Assembly: GCA_023159155.1 (NCBI GenBank)
Contig: JAJNNX010000006.1
Span: forward strand, 248,001 to 312,000
Length of the DNA stretch: 64,000 nt
Direction: 5' to 3'
DNA from: Ustulina deusta
Taxonomy: Eukaryota > Ascomycota > Sordariomycetes > Xylariales > Xylariaceae
How positions within the stretch are numbered: position 1 is the stretch's first letter; every line of letters begins with the position of its first letter. A program made the position numbers and the translations under genes. This document shows, in pieces, positions 23,330-35,500 of the stretch. A model generated the notes under the pieces. That model was not told the origin of the DNA and ran no database searches. It saw nothing but the letters and a program-made list of their open reading frames with translations.

Positions 23330-24011
23330 ATGAAGAGTGTCTTAACCCTCATCTCTTGCCCCGTTGCGGTGCTCGCTGCGTCTATCTCGAGAGGAGTACA
23401 GGCCGTACCCGCGGGACCATTTACAGCCGGCGCTTGGAGGACTAATGACGAAGTCTTTTTCGTCGGGAATGCGATTAACGCTAGCGGCGGCAAGTTCTAC
23501 ATCAATAGAAATACCAGCACTTACTGTCCGGATGGCGTTTCGGGTCTAGACTGTTCGCTGTACTCTGGATCGCAGACTATCTTCGCTATAGGCAATGGTA
23601 CCACCACGATGTCCTTGGACGTTACTGTCCCGGGCGGCCAGCAAAGTAAGTACTTAATCTGGCTCTCCCGATTGGAATACTAAGTTCGGGTCACTAACTC
23701 TGTCTATAGTTTACATAGCTCCGGATGGTTCACTTTCTTACACGCAAGCGCATTCTGCCTACATTCCCGCGGGCAGCACTATCACCGGATTTTCGCGTCA
23801 GCAGAGTGAGGCATTTGGTGCTCCCATTAACCTGTACAGCACCGCTCCATATTGGTCTCTCTGCCCTGTCACCGAGGGTGAACCAAGAGAGAGGACCTAT
23901 CAGATCTTCGCCTTGTCTGACAACCCCGTGGATTGCTACCTCACACAGATCCGGACAGTAAGTGATTTCCAATGTGATTTTCTTCTTGTTTTAGCATTTC
24001 CTCGAGCATGA
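23330..24011 (+). CDS. Secreted IgE-binding-like protein
   Basis: Exon 1 (23330-23645) and exon 2 (23710-24011) are joined across a 64-nt intron (GTAAGT donor, CTATAG acceptor, phase 1) and give about 205 residues. The N-terminus is a signal peptide (MKSVLTLISCPVAVLAASIS), so the product is secreted or cell-wall associated. The body matches the fungal family commonly annotated as IgE-binding protein: FYINRNTSTYCPDGVSGLDC, an FAIGNGTTTMSLDVTVPGGQQ-like stretch, YIAPDGSLSYTQAHSAYIPA, then WSLCPVTEG and a last cysteine. The molecular function of that family is unknown. The 3' end is uncertain: a GTAAGT follows codon RT at 23958, so a second intron could end the protein sooner. I used the uninterrupted frame to the TGA at 24009-24011. 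Confidence 0.8.
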
Positions 24012-25581
24012 AAGTTTCTTCCTAGTGAAAACCATAATCTAGAAGCTCCGTACGGTTTCGAGATTTTCACCGATCGCGCTCAAAATAGGGATAACTGACT
24101 CCAATTGATGTAGTACACCCCCGGCTCAGATCATGTTTGGCAGTACGCCTAAACACGGTCAACTCTTAGAGTGTTCAAACCGCCTAGATCACGTTTTGAT
24201 TGAAATTGCCATGTGCGGTGCATATATAGGGGAGAGGATTACTTTTCGTAATTCCAAATGATGAACTTGATCGTTGAAAAGACATGTCAGCCCCTAATGC
24301 TGACGTGAATGAATGCACACCGAGGACCACAAATTCCAAATATAAATGCGCCTGTAATATGCCAGTCAACTGCTTCAGCACGCTTGTATGTTATAATACA
24401 TTAGATAAACCTGATGATCACCAAATCACTCTTTAGTGTTCTTCCCCTGGACAAGATAGTATCCTCAACAGTCCTCAGATTTGGTGTTTTGCTTTGCCCT
24501 ATATAAGTGTTTACTCTACTCACAAGCGGACAACAAGTAGTTAGCAGTAAAGTGGAGGGAATTATTGAGATCCTATACAAGCCGGAATGCAACACATGGT
24601 TACGGTATTGTGCTTGAAAGCAATGAGCGCCTAATTCCTGAAAGTAGCTAGATACAATGGCTTCCGCTCTTCCTCTGTGAAAACAAGTCTGAAGTCCTGG
24701 TCTGAAAACCCCTTGCTCTAGACATTAGAGACAAGAATCTATTTCACTGAGAAAGATGTACACAGTCTTCAGACCGCGCAGACAAAGAGACCAGCTACAA
24801 GAGAGCTAATACTAGAGACACTGAGCAAGATTATGGACTATTCTTATGATATCCATGCTAATCACGGCATTGGCCATCAGAGTCACTTACTTATACAGTT
24901 GAAAGCGCCCCAATCGACGCGAAAGCATCCGTCACTGAACACGGCGCCCGAGTATTACAGTTCAACAGGCTTAGGGAAGTATCTGAGACACTGTTACTCT
25001 CCATGATCTCGAGAACAATGGCGTCTAGAGATGACAAACTCACTTGAGTTTTATGTCAACTTAGTCAGTGAAAGAAAAGTCGTAGCCACGCATCCGCTCC
25101 TGGCTCGCGTAGAAAAGGCATTCTGAAGGGACAGTCAATTCTACATTATGATACCCACTCTAGACCTATCTTCTTTCCTACAATTATAGTCTTAGATAAT
25201 GGCGACGGGAGGTGCACTCGGTGGGAGGAAACTAGGGCCACCGCTTCCGCCATTCGCTGAAGGTCGCGATCTAAATATGAAAAATGTTACTCTCTTCTTC
25301 CTGGGGGAAGGCGAGATGGATGAACCTCATGCGGCATAGACCTCGTTCCGACTTATCCTTCTAGAACCTCATTGACTGAGGGTGACAGAATCTACTGTTT
25401 AGAAATAGGATTTGTCTTCTTAGGATAGCCCTACGCCCATCTTAAAGTATATTTTGGAAGAGGCTGGTCGACGTCGAGAACCGTATCACGAACCCGCCAA
25501 CTCACGGGGGCTCTGTCACTCGTCGGCTTACCAACAGCACTCCTTGGTATTGCTTCATAACTCGGTACGCACTTCGCCGAG
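24012..25581. other. Intergenic region
   Basis: I see no gene. Open frames are short on both strands and carry no motif. Confidence 0.45.
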
Positions 25582-26949
25582 ATGGCTTCCGGAGTTTTGG
25601 TAGATGGGACAGACACTTACTCTACATGGTGGTGGTCAGAGACAATGCGATTATCTCTACTACCGCACCGAATGGGGGGTGCCTCCGCGAGGCGCAACGA
25701 ACAGTCAAGCGGTAGTGGACGACCAAGGGCCGGCGGAGAGCCTGGACGGAGAGGCCTTGAGCAAGAGTCACGCAATACATCAACACCCGGCGACATCTTG
25801 CTCGCGACCCATCGAAGAAACCATAGGTTCTACAGTGGACCCGGGAGGAACTATTCTACCACCTTTCCTGGGGGAACGACGCTATGGATGCCGTCCTTGT
25901 CGCCGCCTCCCCCAGCCGTGCTGACGCCAGCTCGCGAGACGGTCTTCAGATCCTCGTTCAGATACCCAGCCCACGCGAACTATGACGAATATTCCGAGCG
26001 CTCGGACGGGACACGCGAGCCCAGCATCAATCGGGGTTCGACGGAGAAAGGGCCGAGCGACCGCCTGCAACCGGTAGCTTTGCCACCTCCCATGCTGCCG
26101 GCTCCCGTCCCGCGGCGTCTCGTTTCGCCACGCCCCCTTTGGCCGGGCCCTATTGTACCGCGACCCAGCCCGCAACTGGCTCGTATGCCAGGCGACCCTT
26201 GGCAATGGAGCAGAACCAGGACGCCGCCACCGCCGCCTTTGCCGCCGTTGCCTCTCCTGACAAGCGGACAGCACCACGTGAGTGATCTGTTTAGAGACTC
26301 CTCCACCTCCTCTGTCGAACGCTCAAGTCAACCCCCTTCCTCCCCCCCTATTTCTCCTCCCCCTCCCCCCCCTCCCCCTCCTCCGACACCGACATTCCCA
26401 CCGCCATCGCCACCGCCATCGCCCTCCCAGGCATCGACGTCAGCCGCCGATAAGCACGGCACTGCCGCCACCGTGGCGAACACAAACGACACACGCAGCG
26501 GAGACGCGCCGAGTCCATCTGCGCCCTCACCGCCCCGTGGTCTGGCCATGGTCCGCCTAGCAGGGCCGACGCATCTCAGCAAGCCAAACATCTCACGACC
26601 AGGTTTCCAGCCCGCACGCAGCGACATCCCCAGTGACCGATACCTGACCGACGTGAGGGCTACCAAGCCGGGGAGGGTGCTCGAGTACTATTTGAGTCCG
26701 GGGGTGCAAGAGGTAGTCCTCCATCTGCAACGGCGTTGGCGACGGGAACAGCAGCGACGGGAAGTGGCGCGAGTGCAAGACAACTGGGACGGCACGGCAC
26801 TCGCGCCTGGACTTACCAACTTTTACACTCGTAACCACGCTCCTAACCCCGTGCACCTTGCGCCTGGGCTTACAAACTTTGGATACGGACTTACGAGCTG
26901 TGAACCTGAACCTGAACTTCCGGACGGAAACGAGGCGACGACGCCATAG
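25582..26949 (+). CDS. Proline-rich hypothetical protein
   Basis: A single 455-codon frame with an ATG start runs through GC-rich DNA, followed 50 bases later by AATAAA (27003-27008). I do not recognise the protein. The N-terminus has an odd tryptophan cluster (TYSTWWWSETM). The centre is extremely proline-rich, including a run of ten or more prolines and PSPPP units, like the SH3- or profilin-binding parts of actin regulators. The C-terminal 130 residues are less biased, with a charged segment (LHLQRRWRREQQRREVARVQ) and two copies of LAPGLTNF about 25 residues apart. High GC makes long frames easier by chance, and the minus strand also has long frames here. The two LAPGLTNF copies and the downstream poly(A) signal favour the plus strand. 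An intron near the N-terminus is possible. Confidence 0.5.
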   Translation: MASGVLVDGTDTYSTWWWSETMRLSLLPHRMGGASARRNEQSSGSGRPRAGGEPGRRGLEQESRNTSTPGDILLATHRRNHRFYSGPGRNYSTTFPGGTTLWMPSLSPPPPAVLTPARETVFRSSFRYPAHANYDEYSERSDGTREPSINRGSTEKGPSDRLQPVALPPPMLPAPVPRRLVSPRPLWPGPIVPRPSPQLARMPGDPWQWSRTRTPPPPPLPPLPLLTSGQHHVSDLFRDSSTSSVERSSQPPSSPPISPPPPPPPPPPTPTFPPPSPPPSPSQASTSAADKHGTAATVANTNDTRSGDAPSPSAPSPPRGLAMVRLAGPTHLSKPNISRPGFQPARSDIPSDRYLTDVRATKPGRVLEYYLSPGVQEVVLHLQRRWRREQQRREVARVQDNWDGTALAPGLTNFYTRNHAPNPVHLAPGLTNFGYGLTSCEPEPELPDGNEATTP

Positions 26950-27859
26950 AGGGATATGGCGCTGACGGAAATTATGATAGAGGGAAGTCTATCGAAATGA
27001 TAAATAAAATAGTAAACAGCGTCAGGTGATATTCGTTTTATTCTAGGTATAGACAGCGAAAAGGCGCAAGCGAATCAGAGCATCGAGAGCATAAGATAGG
27101 TCATTAAAATGGCGTACATATTTGTTTCGGGTTGTTCTTCGAAGGTTCACGTTGTGATACTCCCTCCTGAGGTGAGCAGTAGTTGAAACGGCTGCAATAG
27201 TGATTGGTACGGTATTTTGTTTTTGTTTAAAAAAAACCCACCGCATTAATTCATCGTGCGAGCCCCGGCCAACCAAACTGATTGTCAATATAAAAGGCTA
27301 CAAGTACAATACAACAACATCATAACCATTGATAAGGCCTAGATGTGTCATTATTATCATCATCCTTCCCATTTATGTCTCCTTCCTAGCAATCCACTTA
27401 CGCAAGAGCATAGAAGCATTCTTTCCCGTTTCTTCGCTTCTTGGAAAAGGACAAACACACCGACAGAGGAGCAAGAAAAGCATTCGTTTCAGCGTAGATC
27501 GTCCAGCGAGTGACCTGTGCAATTTAGTTCTCGTGGCTTGTGAAGCGGTTTTGTACATGGATATAATTCATCGCAGGAAATAGTGAGAAAACGAAACGTG
27601 GCTAAACGCCGAAATGATAACCTCTAGTGTCGGTCGTCGGAGCCCGTCGCCGGACTGAGTCAACCCTAACGCCTAGTTTGACCTGTGTATGAGGAACCGT
27701 ATAGCATTTCATTCCCCGCTCTATGCAAGTTGTCATAATTAAAGGAAAGACGCTATTCATTAATTGCGGAGATAGTGATCAAGAATTCAAGTTTCTCCTA
27801 ACCGATGTCGTGTAGCGTAGAGACAGATAGAGTCATAGCCAAGAGAGTATCGTTTTATC
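26950..27859. other. Convergent 3' region between proline-rich gene and kog1
   Basis: It contains AATAAA at 27003 for the plus-strand gene. It shows no other supportable feature; the open frames at 27043-27583 lack motifs. Confidence 0.5.
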
Positions 27860-30800
27860 TCAGAGCGAATTGAGGATCGTTTCTGGCTTCTCGCTGGCAC
27901 AGGTGAAGAGGTTGATGTGATGATCGCCTCGGGCGGCGCATCCTAAAATCATTCGGTGAGGGTGAAATGCTGTAGCAGCAATGGGAGAGCTACGACTCTG
28001 TTGCAGGAAGCTTGAGTAGGGTTCCATCTGGGAAAGCTCACGACCTTCGAGATTGAATACTTTGACGGTATGAGCAGAGGTACCGCTGGAAGGGTTAGTA
28101 ACTATCCTCGTTTCTGATATTAATGTGAAACTTACACTGAGAAAACGGGCAAATGTTCATGCGTACTGGCCGTTCGTATAGTATCACGCGAAGCTTCGAT
28201 AACACGGAGAGGGTTGTCCATTCGAATATCCCAGAGCTTGACTTTTCCGTTGCGGCTAGCGGAAAGAAGCTCTCGCTGGCCACCACGTTGCATGTGTACA
28301 CTTCGTATCCACTGCCTGTCAGAGTCGTCTTTCCATTTCTTAACCATCGACTCCTGAGGTCGTAAACGAGTGTCAAAGACCCTTACAGCTCCGTCACCGA
28401 ATCCGGCTACGAATATGTTGCCAGTCATTTGATCTGACGTCAGGGAGGTGACACATGAGCCTGACCGAGCAGGAATATCCGTCGCGCACGTCTCCGATTC
28501 TGCAGCCCATACTCGAATCACACGGACATCACCTGCAACAAGGACTCTTCCAGTTACTTGTTGCCAGTCAAATACCATGCCAGAGTTGACATTGCTTGGA
28601 ACCATGTGGGTAAGCGCCCTCCAGGCAGACGCAAGCTCGATGGTTTTCGCGGAATCGTAGTTTCGGTAGATCCTTAAAACACCATCGGATGATCCTGTCA
28701 TCAAGAATGCGGTGTCGTCTTCATTGATGAATTTCATGTCGCTAATCTTCGAACCCTCAGGATTGCCATTGGAAAAGCGATGTAATCTGTTTTGCTTTTT
28801 CCAATCCCATACATAAACAGTGTTACTGTCATCGGCAACAGCAAGATGATCTTCGAATTGGTGGAACGTCATCTTGGTCGGCTGAGCACCATTATTCATG
28901 ATACAGAGCTGGTTGCTCCACTTATGGTTTTCGGCATACTGTTTCTGGGGCTGTGTTTCTCTCAAGATAGCCTCGTTGCGGGACCGCCTCCAAAGGCGTT
29001 CGTTGTACTCAGTGCTTCCAGGCTCTTCAGCTTCACTGGGTTTCATTTGTGGTTCGCGGAAATACTCGATAGACCAGTCGAGGAAAGTGCTACTCAGGGG
29101 CAGCGAAGGTAATTCGTGCAGTTTACGTGCCTCGAAGCTGCCAGATACCGGTTCATCAGCTACATGGTAATGAGCTGGAACATATGCTTGGTCATTCTGC
29201 TCTGGTGGGGCTTTCCAGTCAGCCGGATACCGGAGCTTCTGAGACAGATTCCGAGTGAGATCAGGAGAGGGCAAAGGAGTTAAGCTAGTAGACTTGTCAT
29301 CGCCGCCCCATATGTTCGGCAGCTGGAATAAAAGACTGGCAGTTCGTTTCAACAGGCCAGGAGAGGATTCGGATTGGGTAATATACGAAGCTGGTGCGCC
29401 AACCATGCTATTGCGGGAGGTGGACGACTGCTTCTTGTGGCCCCGAGCCCTCTGAGCCCTCTTGCGAATTTCGTCAGCTAAGACCTGAGCTTGAGAGCCA
29501 ATAGAGGAGGCTAGGAGTGCATTGTGCACATAATCCATAATGATTGTTGCATCTCGTTGAACTTCGGGATGGGGATCAACATTTAGAACAAGTATGTGCT
29601 TCCAACAAGCAGCAAATACTGTGTTAAAAGACAAGCCTTGAGCAGTGACTTTGATGAAACCATCTTCATCTCGATTTTCAGGGCGAGCGTAATGCAGGCC
29701 CATCTTATGATCCATGCCGTCATCTGTAGGAGGATATTTGGTGTACTCCTTCTCTTCTAGCAACTGCTCGAAGGCCGCAACGATGAACTTATTCTCGTAT
29801 CGAAGTACGAAGTTGGATAAAAACACTAGCAATTCTTTCCGAACAAGTGGGCTTCCATCATTAGCCATATCGAGCAATGTCCAAGCAATGGATTCCTCAA
29901 TCCGGGCTACCTCGTCAGTTAGATCGGGGATACCCAAGAAAGTCGTCATCGCGTGGACAACCGCTGCCCGGACTTCGGGGCAGGTGTCCTTGGTAAGAGT
30001 TGACAACTTCATTGGGGCATTCTCCCTAATGCCTCTCCATTTTGCATCGGGGAGATCATGCCACAGCTGGCTAATGCAGAGACAAGCCCATTGTCGAAGT
30101 AAAACGTTTTCATCATTGTTAAGGTGGGCTAGGCAATACGTCATGACGTCGGTTTGATTGCAGACAACCTGGCCAGGCTTATATCCCTTGCAAAGCATTG
30201 CGAGCACAAAGGCACACATTGCCTTATGTTCATCGCTGTTAACGACTGGGAGGCCTTCAGACGGCTTGAGTATGGCAGCGAAGTAGTTGTAACCACTGTC
30301 CTTAATGAGGTCTGGTTGGCAGGTAATGTCGACAGCGAGAACTCGTGTCCAGATGAAGACCATGACCGGTTTTAGCTCCGATGCGGCTGATTGCAAGAGC
30401 TTAAGAACGTAAGGGAAGATACCGATGCTTAGAGCAAGCTGAACCGCCCAGGGACCTAGATCTAGGAACCTACCTAGTAGAATAAGAGCACGAACTCTAT
30501 GCTGCTGGCTAAGCAGCACCTGTAAGACAACAGGAAGCTGGTCTGGGGGTTTTTGCAACAGGGCGTCGCCTCGACCGAGGTAAACTTCGAATGCAGTGAG
30601 TTGCTCGGCGAAGAAAGTCGAACTCTGGTATTCGTATTCAATAGCCTCACTTTCCTTCTTCTCTAGCATCGGTAATTGAGCAAGGGCTAAATCCACCGCA
30701 AGATCCCAGCTTTCCCACAAAGGATGCTGATGGGTATCCGGGAGTGCTGGATACGACTGAGGATGACATCCATAGACCATCATAATTCTCTGGGCGAGAA

Positions 30801-32596
30801 TAAAGTTCCGGAAGAGAGCGGCTACCATGAGATCTTGCCGGAAGAACTTACGGAAAAGCTGCCGAGGTAGAGAAGTCCATGCGATGGTGTCGGTAATCGC
30901 TGTGAATATCCAGTTGAGCTCTCCGAGAGGTGTCCTACGTTCTTGCAGCCGGCCGGGCAGCTTTTTAGCTCGCTCTGGCGTCAGATTTGTCTTCAGGGGG
31001 TTTTGCAACACGAAGAACCATAATGCCATCTCTATTGGCGTTGTGAGACAGGCTGTGAACAGGTCGGCGGGTAATAGAGGGTTTGTCGGGAGGTTCTCCT
31101 TGACAGAACAGGCTGCCAGGTGGAGATACGAGTCGTATTTCACCCGTTCATAGTTTGGGTCTGCGGTTGCAGTGGCTTGCTCCTCTTCTTCGTGTTTCTC
31201 TACAAAGCGGTGGTAGTTGTTGAGAATATTGCCTGCTTCTGAGCAATCCCAGACGAAGACTGTGGGAGACTGCAACCAGTGCTGAAGATCATACAACGAT
31301 ATCGGAATATACTGAGTGTAGTTTTTGTTAAAAACCCAAATCTCGCCCGATGCCGTTGGCTTAGGAACACCATGACCGTTGTAGTGTAGCAACACTCGCT
31401 CGTCCTTCGCGTTCTTCCGGAGGGACATGCAAAACTTCTTGGTCTCCTCGACCGAGGGATCCAGGTACTGCTTGTATCGCGTGCGGACGGAGATATTTTC
31501 GTACTGCGTCTGTAGAGATTTTCCTATGCTCTCTAAGGCTTTCGTAGCTGGTGGCACGAAGGGATCTTGCCACGCCTCAAGCTTCGCACCTGGGTTGGTT
31601 TTCAACTGATCAGGTGGCTCAACTCCTATGTTGAGGCACACCGCGATAGCAGCTGAGACGGTTTTCAAGCGATCCCTCATGCGCCAATCCTCAATCTCGT
31701 AATTTGGTGCCTTAGGCTGCCCGGTCGTTTCGTGACGTTTGTCGGTAAAGTACATATACCAGTTCTACAATATGAGTTAGTGGGGTACTAAGTATCAAAT
31801 GGATATGCTAATCAACTGGATTGTTGAAGAAAAAATGCACACCACAGACACGACGCGCCACCGGCAAGAAAAACCGGTGTAGAGGTCGGACTAATACAGG
31901 CCGCATCGTGCCGAAAAACGGGCATGCGCAGGTTGGTTACGCTGAGCCCAATGTAACCGCGACAATGCCAAGAATATTTCATGGTAGGAAATCAAGTCCA
32001 CTCACGTTCGCCAATTGCGATATGATATCTTCAGACTGATAGTGGTCTTCGAATCCATGGCGCGCGCCCCATTCATGGATCTGGCCCCCGACAGATTCTG
32101 GATTGTCACGCTGGACAATATAGTCGCTCTTGGATCGTAGCAAAGGTGGCTTTGGACGTTGGGAGCGGTCGACGCCGTCGTCCTGGGAGGTTATAATAGA
32201 TAGCTGCTTCTGATTGGAAGTACGTTCGATAGTCCTACGATCGGAATCGCTGCTGTCTACGGTGCTGTTTGGTCGACCGTTTATTGGTTCCGTCTCCCCG
32301 TTCCTTAGAGGAACAGGTTGAGGATCGCCACGCTCGGCGGCAGACATGCCATTGGCGCCCAACCGCGAAGGTATGGCAGCGCTGGAAGCTGAGTTAGGAT
32401 TGTTGCGCATGGATCGCAAGGCAGTACGATTCGGGGAATGTGTCGTAGAACCGCGAGCGGCGTTCTCGGTGGCATAATAGGTCGACGGTCCAGCTAGAGG
32501 CCTGGACGGTGATGGAGCAGCCAGCGCGTGCTGCTGCTGCTGCTGCTGTGGAGTATATGCGCCTTGATGATACTGATGCGCTGTGACGGCGGTCAT
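27860..32596 (-). CDS. kog1: Kog1/Raptor, scaffold subunit of TOR complex 1
   Basis: Three exons (32006-32596, 28136-31764, 27860-28085) encode 1,481 residues, normal for fungal Kog1. Introns of 241 nt (GTGAGT/TGTAG) and 50 nt (GTAAGT/CCAG) join in phase. The first 197 residues are a low-complexity Ser/Gln-rich leader with a six-glutamine run. From residue 198 the Raptor N-terminal conserved domain starts (NWYMYFTDKRHET), with its caspase-like HYNGHGVPKP and FVWDCSEAGNIL motifs. A HEAT-repeat middle follows, including the Raptor-type segment EVRAAVVHAMTTFLG. A WD40 propeller occupies the end from about residue 1,130 (VYVWDWKKQNR, VKLWDIRMDNPL, TVKVFNLEGREL). Raptor presents substrates to the TOR kinase and positions TORC1 at the vacuole. 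The last exon completes the propeller and is essential to the model. It is divergent from the Kelch gene. Confidence 0.97.
32531..32548 (-). repeat. CAG repeat encoding polyglutamine in Kog1
   Basis: Six consecutive CAG codons on the coding strand, near the Kog1 N-terminus, in the non-conserved leader. A likely length-variable site between strains. Confidence 0.9.
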
Positions 32597-35500
32597 GGTG
32601 AAGAAGCGCTGCGCTCGCAGACACAATACACGCGCGGCTTGCTAGGCAGCTGGTTAGGGCTATACGAGGTAGCAAGCTACCCCTAGGCGGAATCCGGTCG
32701 CATGAGGCGACAATGAATAATGTCTGGGGAGATGAGAGAAGGCTGGAACGAGGAAGAAAGAGGTGTTTTGGGGATTCAGAGAGGTCGGCCAGGCTGAGTC
32801 GAGTCGGTGTGAGGGTTGGAAGAGTCGGCTTGCCCGCCCTAATCGACGTGAGATATGGCCTGGCCTGATACACTAACCTGGATTTCCGACTAGATCTTAC
32901 CTGCCTACCTCTGTATCTCTGAGCCGACCAGCCTGCTCCTACAGTATGTTGCCTAGATAGGTGATCTAGGTACTGTAGAATCTCATAGGACCGGAGTGGT
33001 AGGTAGGTATAGGTAGGTACTGTAGGTACATGTATGTAGGTCGGCAGTCTCAGGGCCTCAGAACATCAACGTGAGTTGCACTGCAGCAAGAGCTGGCAAT
33101 CCATTCGATGCATACCGCCAATAGGAGCTGATCAAAACAGGTGGCTAGTGGGTCTTATCTAATTAGATTCGGTTTAATCAGACTATTTGAGGATAAAGTA
33201 CAGTATACATTCCATTTGCATAATTACAATATGTGGAGTTCTTGTACTAGAACATTCATCCCCCATCAGGTGACATCACATCTCACATCTTGCTTATGTA
33301 AACATACTGCTTCGTCCGAACTAGCCTACCTACATGTGCCATCAAAATCCCTGCATGATCATATTAAAAGTGCCTACCTAACTCTTTGACAACCTTTAAC
33401 CTTTCTAAACCTTATAACCTTATTAAATGCAATAATAATAGCTACCTCTATATTAAGATATATATCTAATAAGTTAATTAGTTTTCAGTTGCTTAAAGGC
33501 TCGGTCTTCATTGTTTTAAAAATAAATACATCCATCCCTGCTTAGCGGACACTCAACCATACCTATATTCCCGTCGGAGCTGGACTAGTCGAGCACCTGT
33601 AGGGATTTCTGATGGCACATGTAGGTGGGCTACAGACGTCAAATCTACTGGTTGGTGGCTGATGAAATGAAAGGAAGCACCATCTAAATCCCAGTAGGTG
33701 ACACGTGACTTTATTTGAAGTCCTTGGACTACGTAACAGGTCAGAATAATTATACCATCGGTTCTGCTGACGAGGCATAGAATGTGCTGCTAACCTAAGT
33801 CTACTGATAGGGATGATTGGCAAAGTCGGTGGTGGTACAATGCAGCATTATATCCAAGGACTTTATACTCCAAGTAGTATCATCTTGTTCTTTAAACAGA
33901 CGGGAATGAGTACCTACGGACATTCGCCAAAGTTATCCCACCCACACCTACCTCAGGTATATTACCCATTACCTCCTCCCTAGTCGGGGTACCTAGTTAC
34001 ACTAAGTAGTGTTGGAACGAAAACGAGCCTACATGCTCATAATCTCCCGCGTTTCAGGTCATCTATTTAGGTAAAGTGGCCCATTGCTGCTTTGCGCATA
34101 GCCTGATGGCATCGATGGTAAGTACCTAAGTACTAAACATAATACAGGATAGGTAACTACATGTGGCAACGGGAGAAAAGGCAACTATTTACAGTATAGA
34201 CCTTGTCTAAATACCTTCAAGGTAGTTTCAGCCTTTGGCCAAGCTAACTTGTCAGTTACACAATTACTACCCCAGGTATATCAACTACCTAGGTAGGTAT
34301 ATGCACTACTTGCACATGCTATCTCGCTGCACGGGATAAATAGGACGACAAGAACTAAGACCATGCGTTCGCAAAATATGAGAGTGCAAGAAGCTGACGG
34401 GCAGTGGCTGTCCAATATCAATATCAAAATTTGATGGATCGAAGCTGTGGCTTTTACTCGTGCGTGCCGCTGATTCATGAGCATACTCATGTCGTTATTG
34501 TAAGTCCCGCCCATGATGACTAGGAAACGTATTAATGTGACAGTGATGGAATGGAACCCTATATGCACTGCGTATCTACGAGATGTGAATAGGTTGGTGT
34601 GCGCAGTCGAGAAACGTAAGATTCTGGCCGTTTTCTGACCAAACAGCCCCCAGTGATTTTATGCGTACCATTCAAACTCTATGGATGTTTTCAAGGGCCG
34701 CTGTCCTTCTGCAAGAGAGCAACAAATCATCGCCTTGCTCAACTATTACACTTCATGCCGAGGAACTGGTCTCTCCCGATGACACAACGCTTTGGCCACG
34801 GTATCAAAACAGGTTTGCCGTAAATCGTTGGGGATCTGTACTAAATCCTCTTGTTCGTCTCTCCCACTCAGATGTGAATATGTTACGATATCTCATGTTT
34901 AAGCGCAGCAACAAAGGGTAATACGGAGAAAACTGTGGGTATGAGCTATGAACTTATGATAGCTGTAAGAAGAGTAAGAAGAGCGCAATGCGCACACAGA
35001 CCACACAGTTGGTATTTAGTTATGCTTTCTGTTCTAACTCTGCCACAGCCGGGCCAAACTGTTAGATGAATTTGACGATTTCTGTGTGGCGTTGAGTGTT
35101 TCTACCTCCCTATCGAATCGCTCTTATCTAGTATACTAGTGTTGTTAGATTGAAGTTACTAGTTTATAGCAGCTCTGTCCCTGCATTAATTCCACCCCTT
35201 TTAAACACGGCTGCGAGTTGAAGCGCATCACTAGATATCGTTCAAGCAAATACCCACTGGCGAAGTTGAGGAGCAGTAGGTACCTATATATATACCTAGC
35301 CGATAACAATACCCGTTTGGTAACCTGCGACGTTCCCTGGTTTTTTTTTTCTACCCCTGCCACCTTTCGCCTTCCCGTTGCTCTAGGCTAGTGGAGACCC
35401 TCCAAAGATGCTGTATAATAGGTTTAAGATATAGGTACTTATAGACACACAGACAAAATGTACGACACTAACCCTTCTCATCGCAACCTCAATGACTCTC

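Noticed and set aside
32394..32873. 159-codon minus frame at the kog1 5' end
   Set aside because: Shadow of the Kog1 leader in a different frame.
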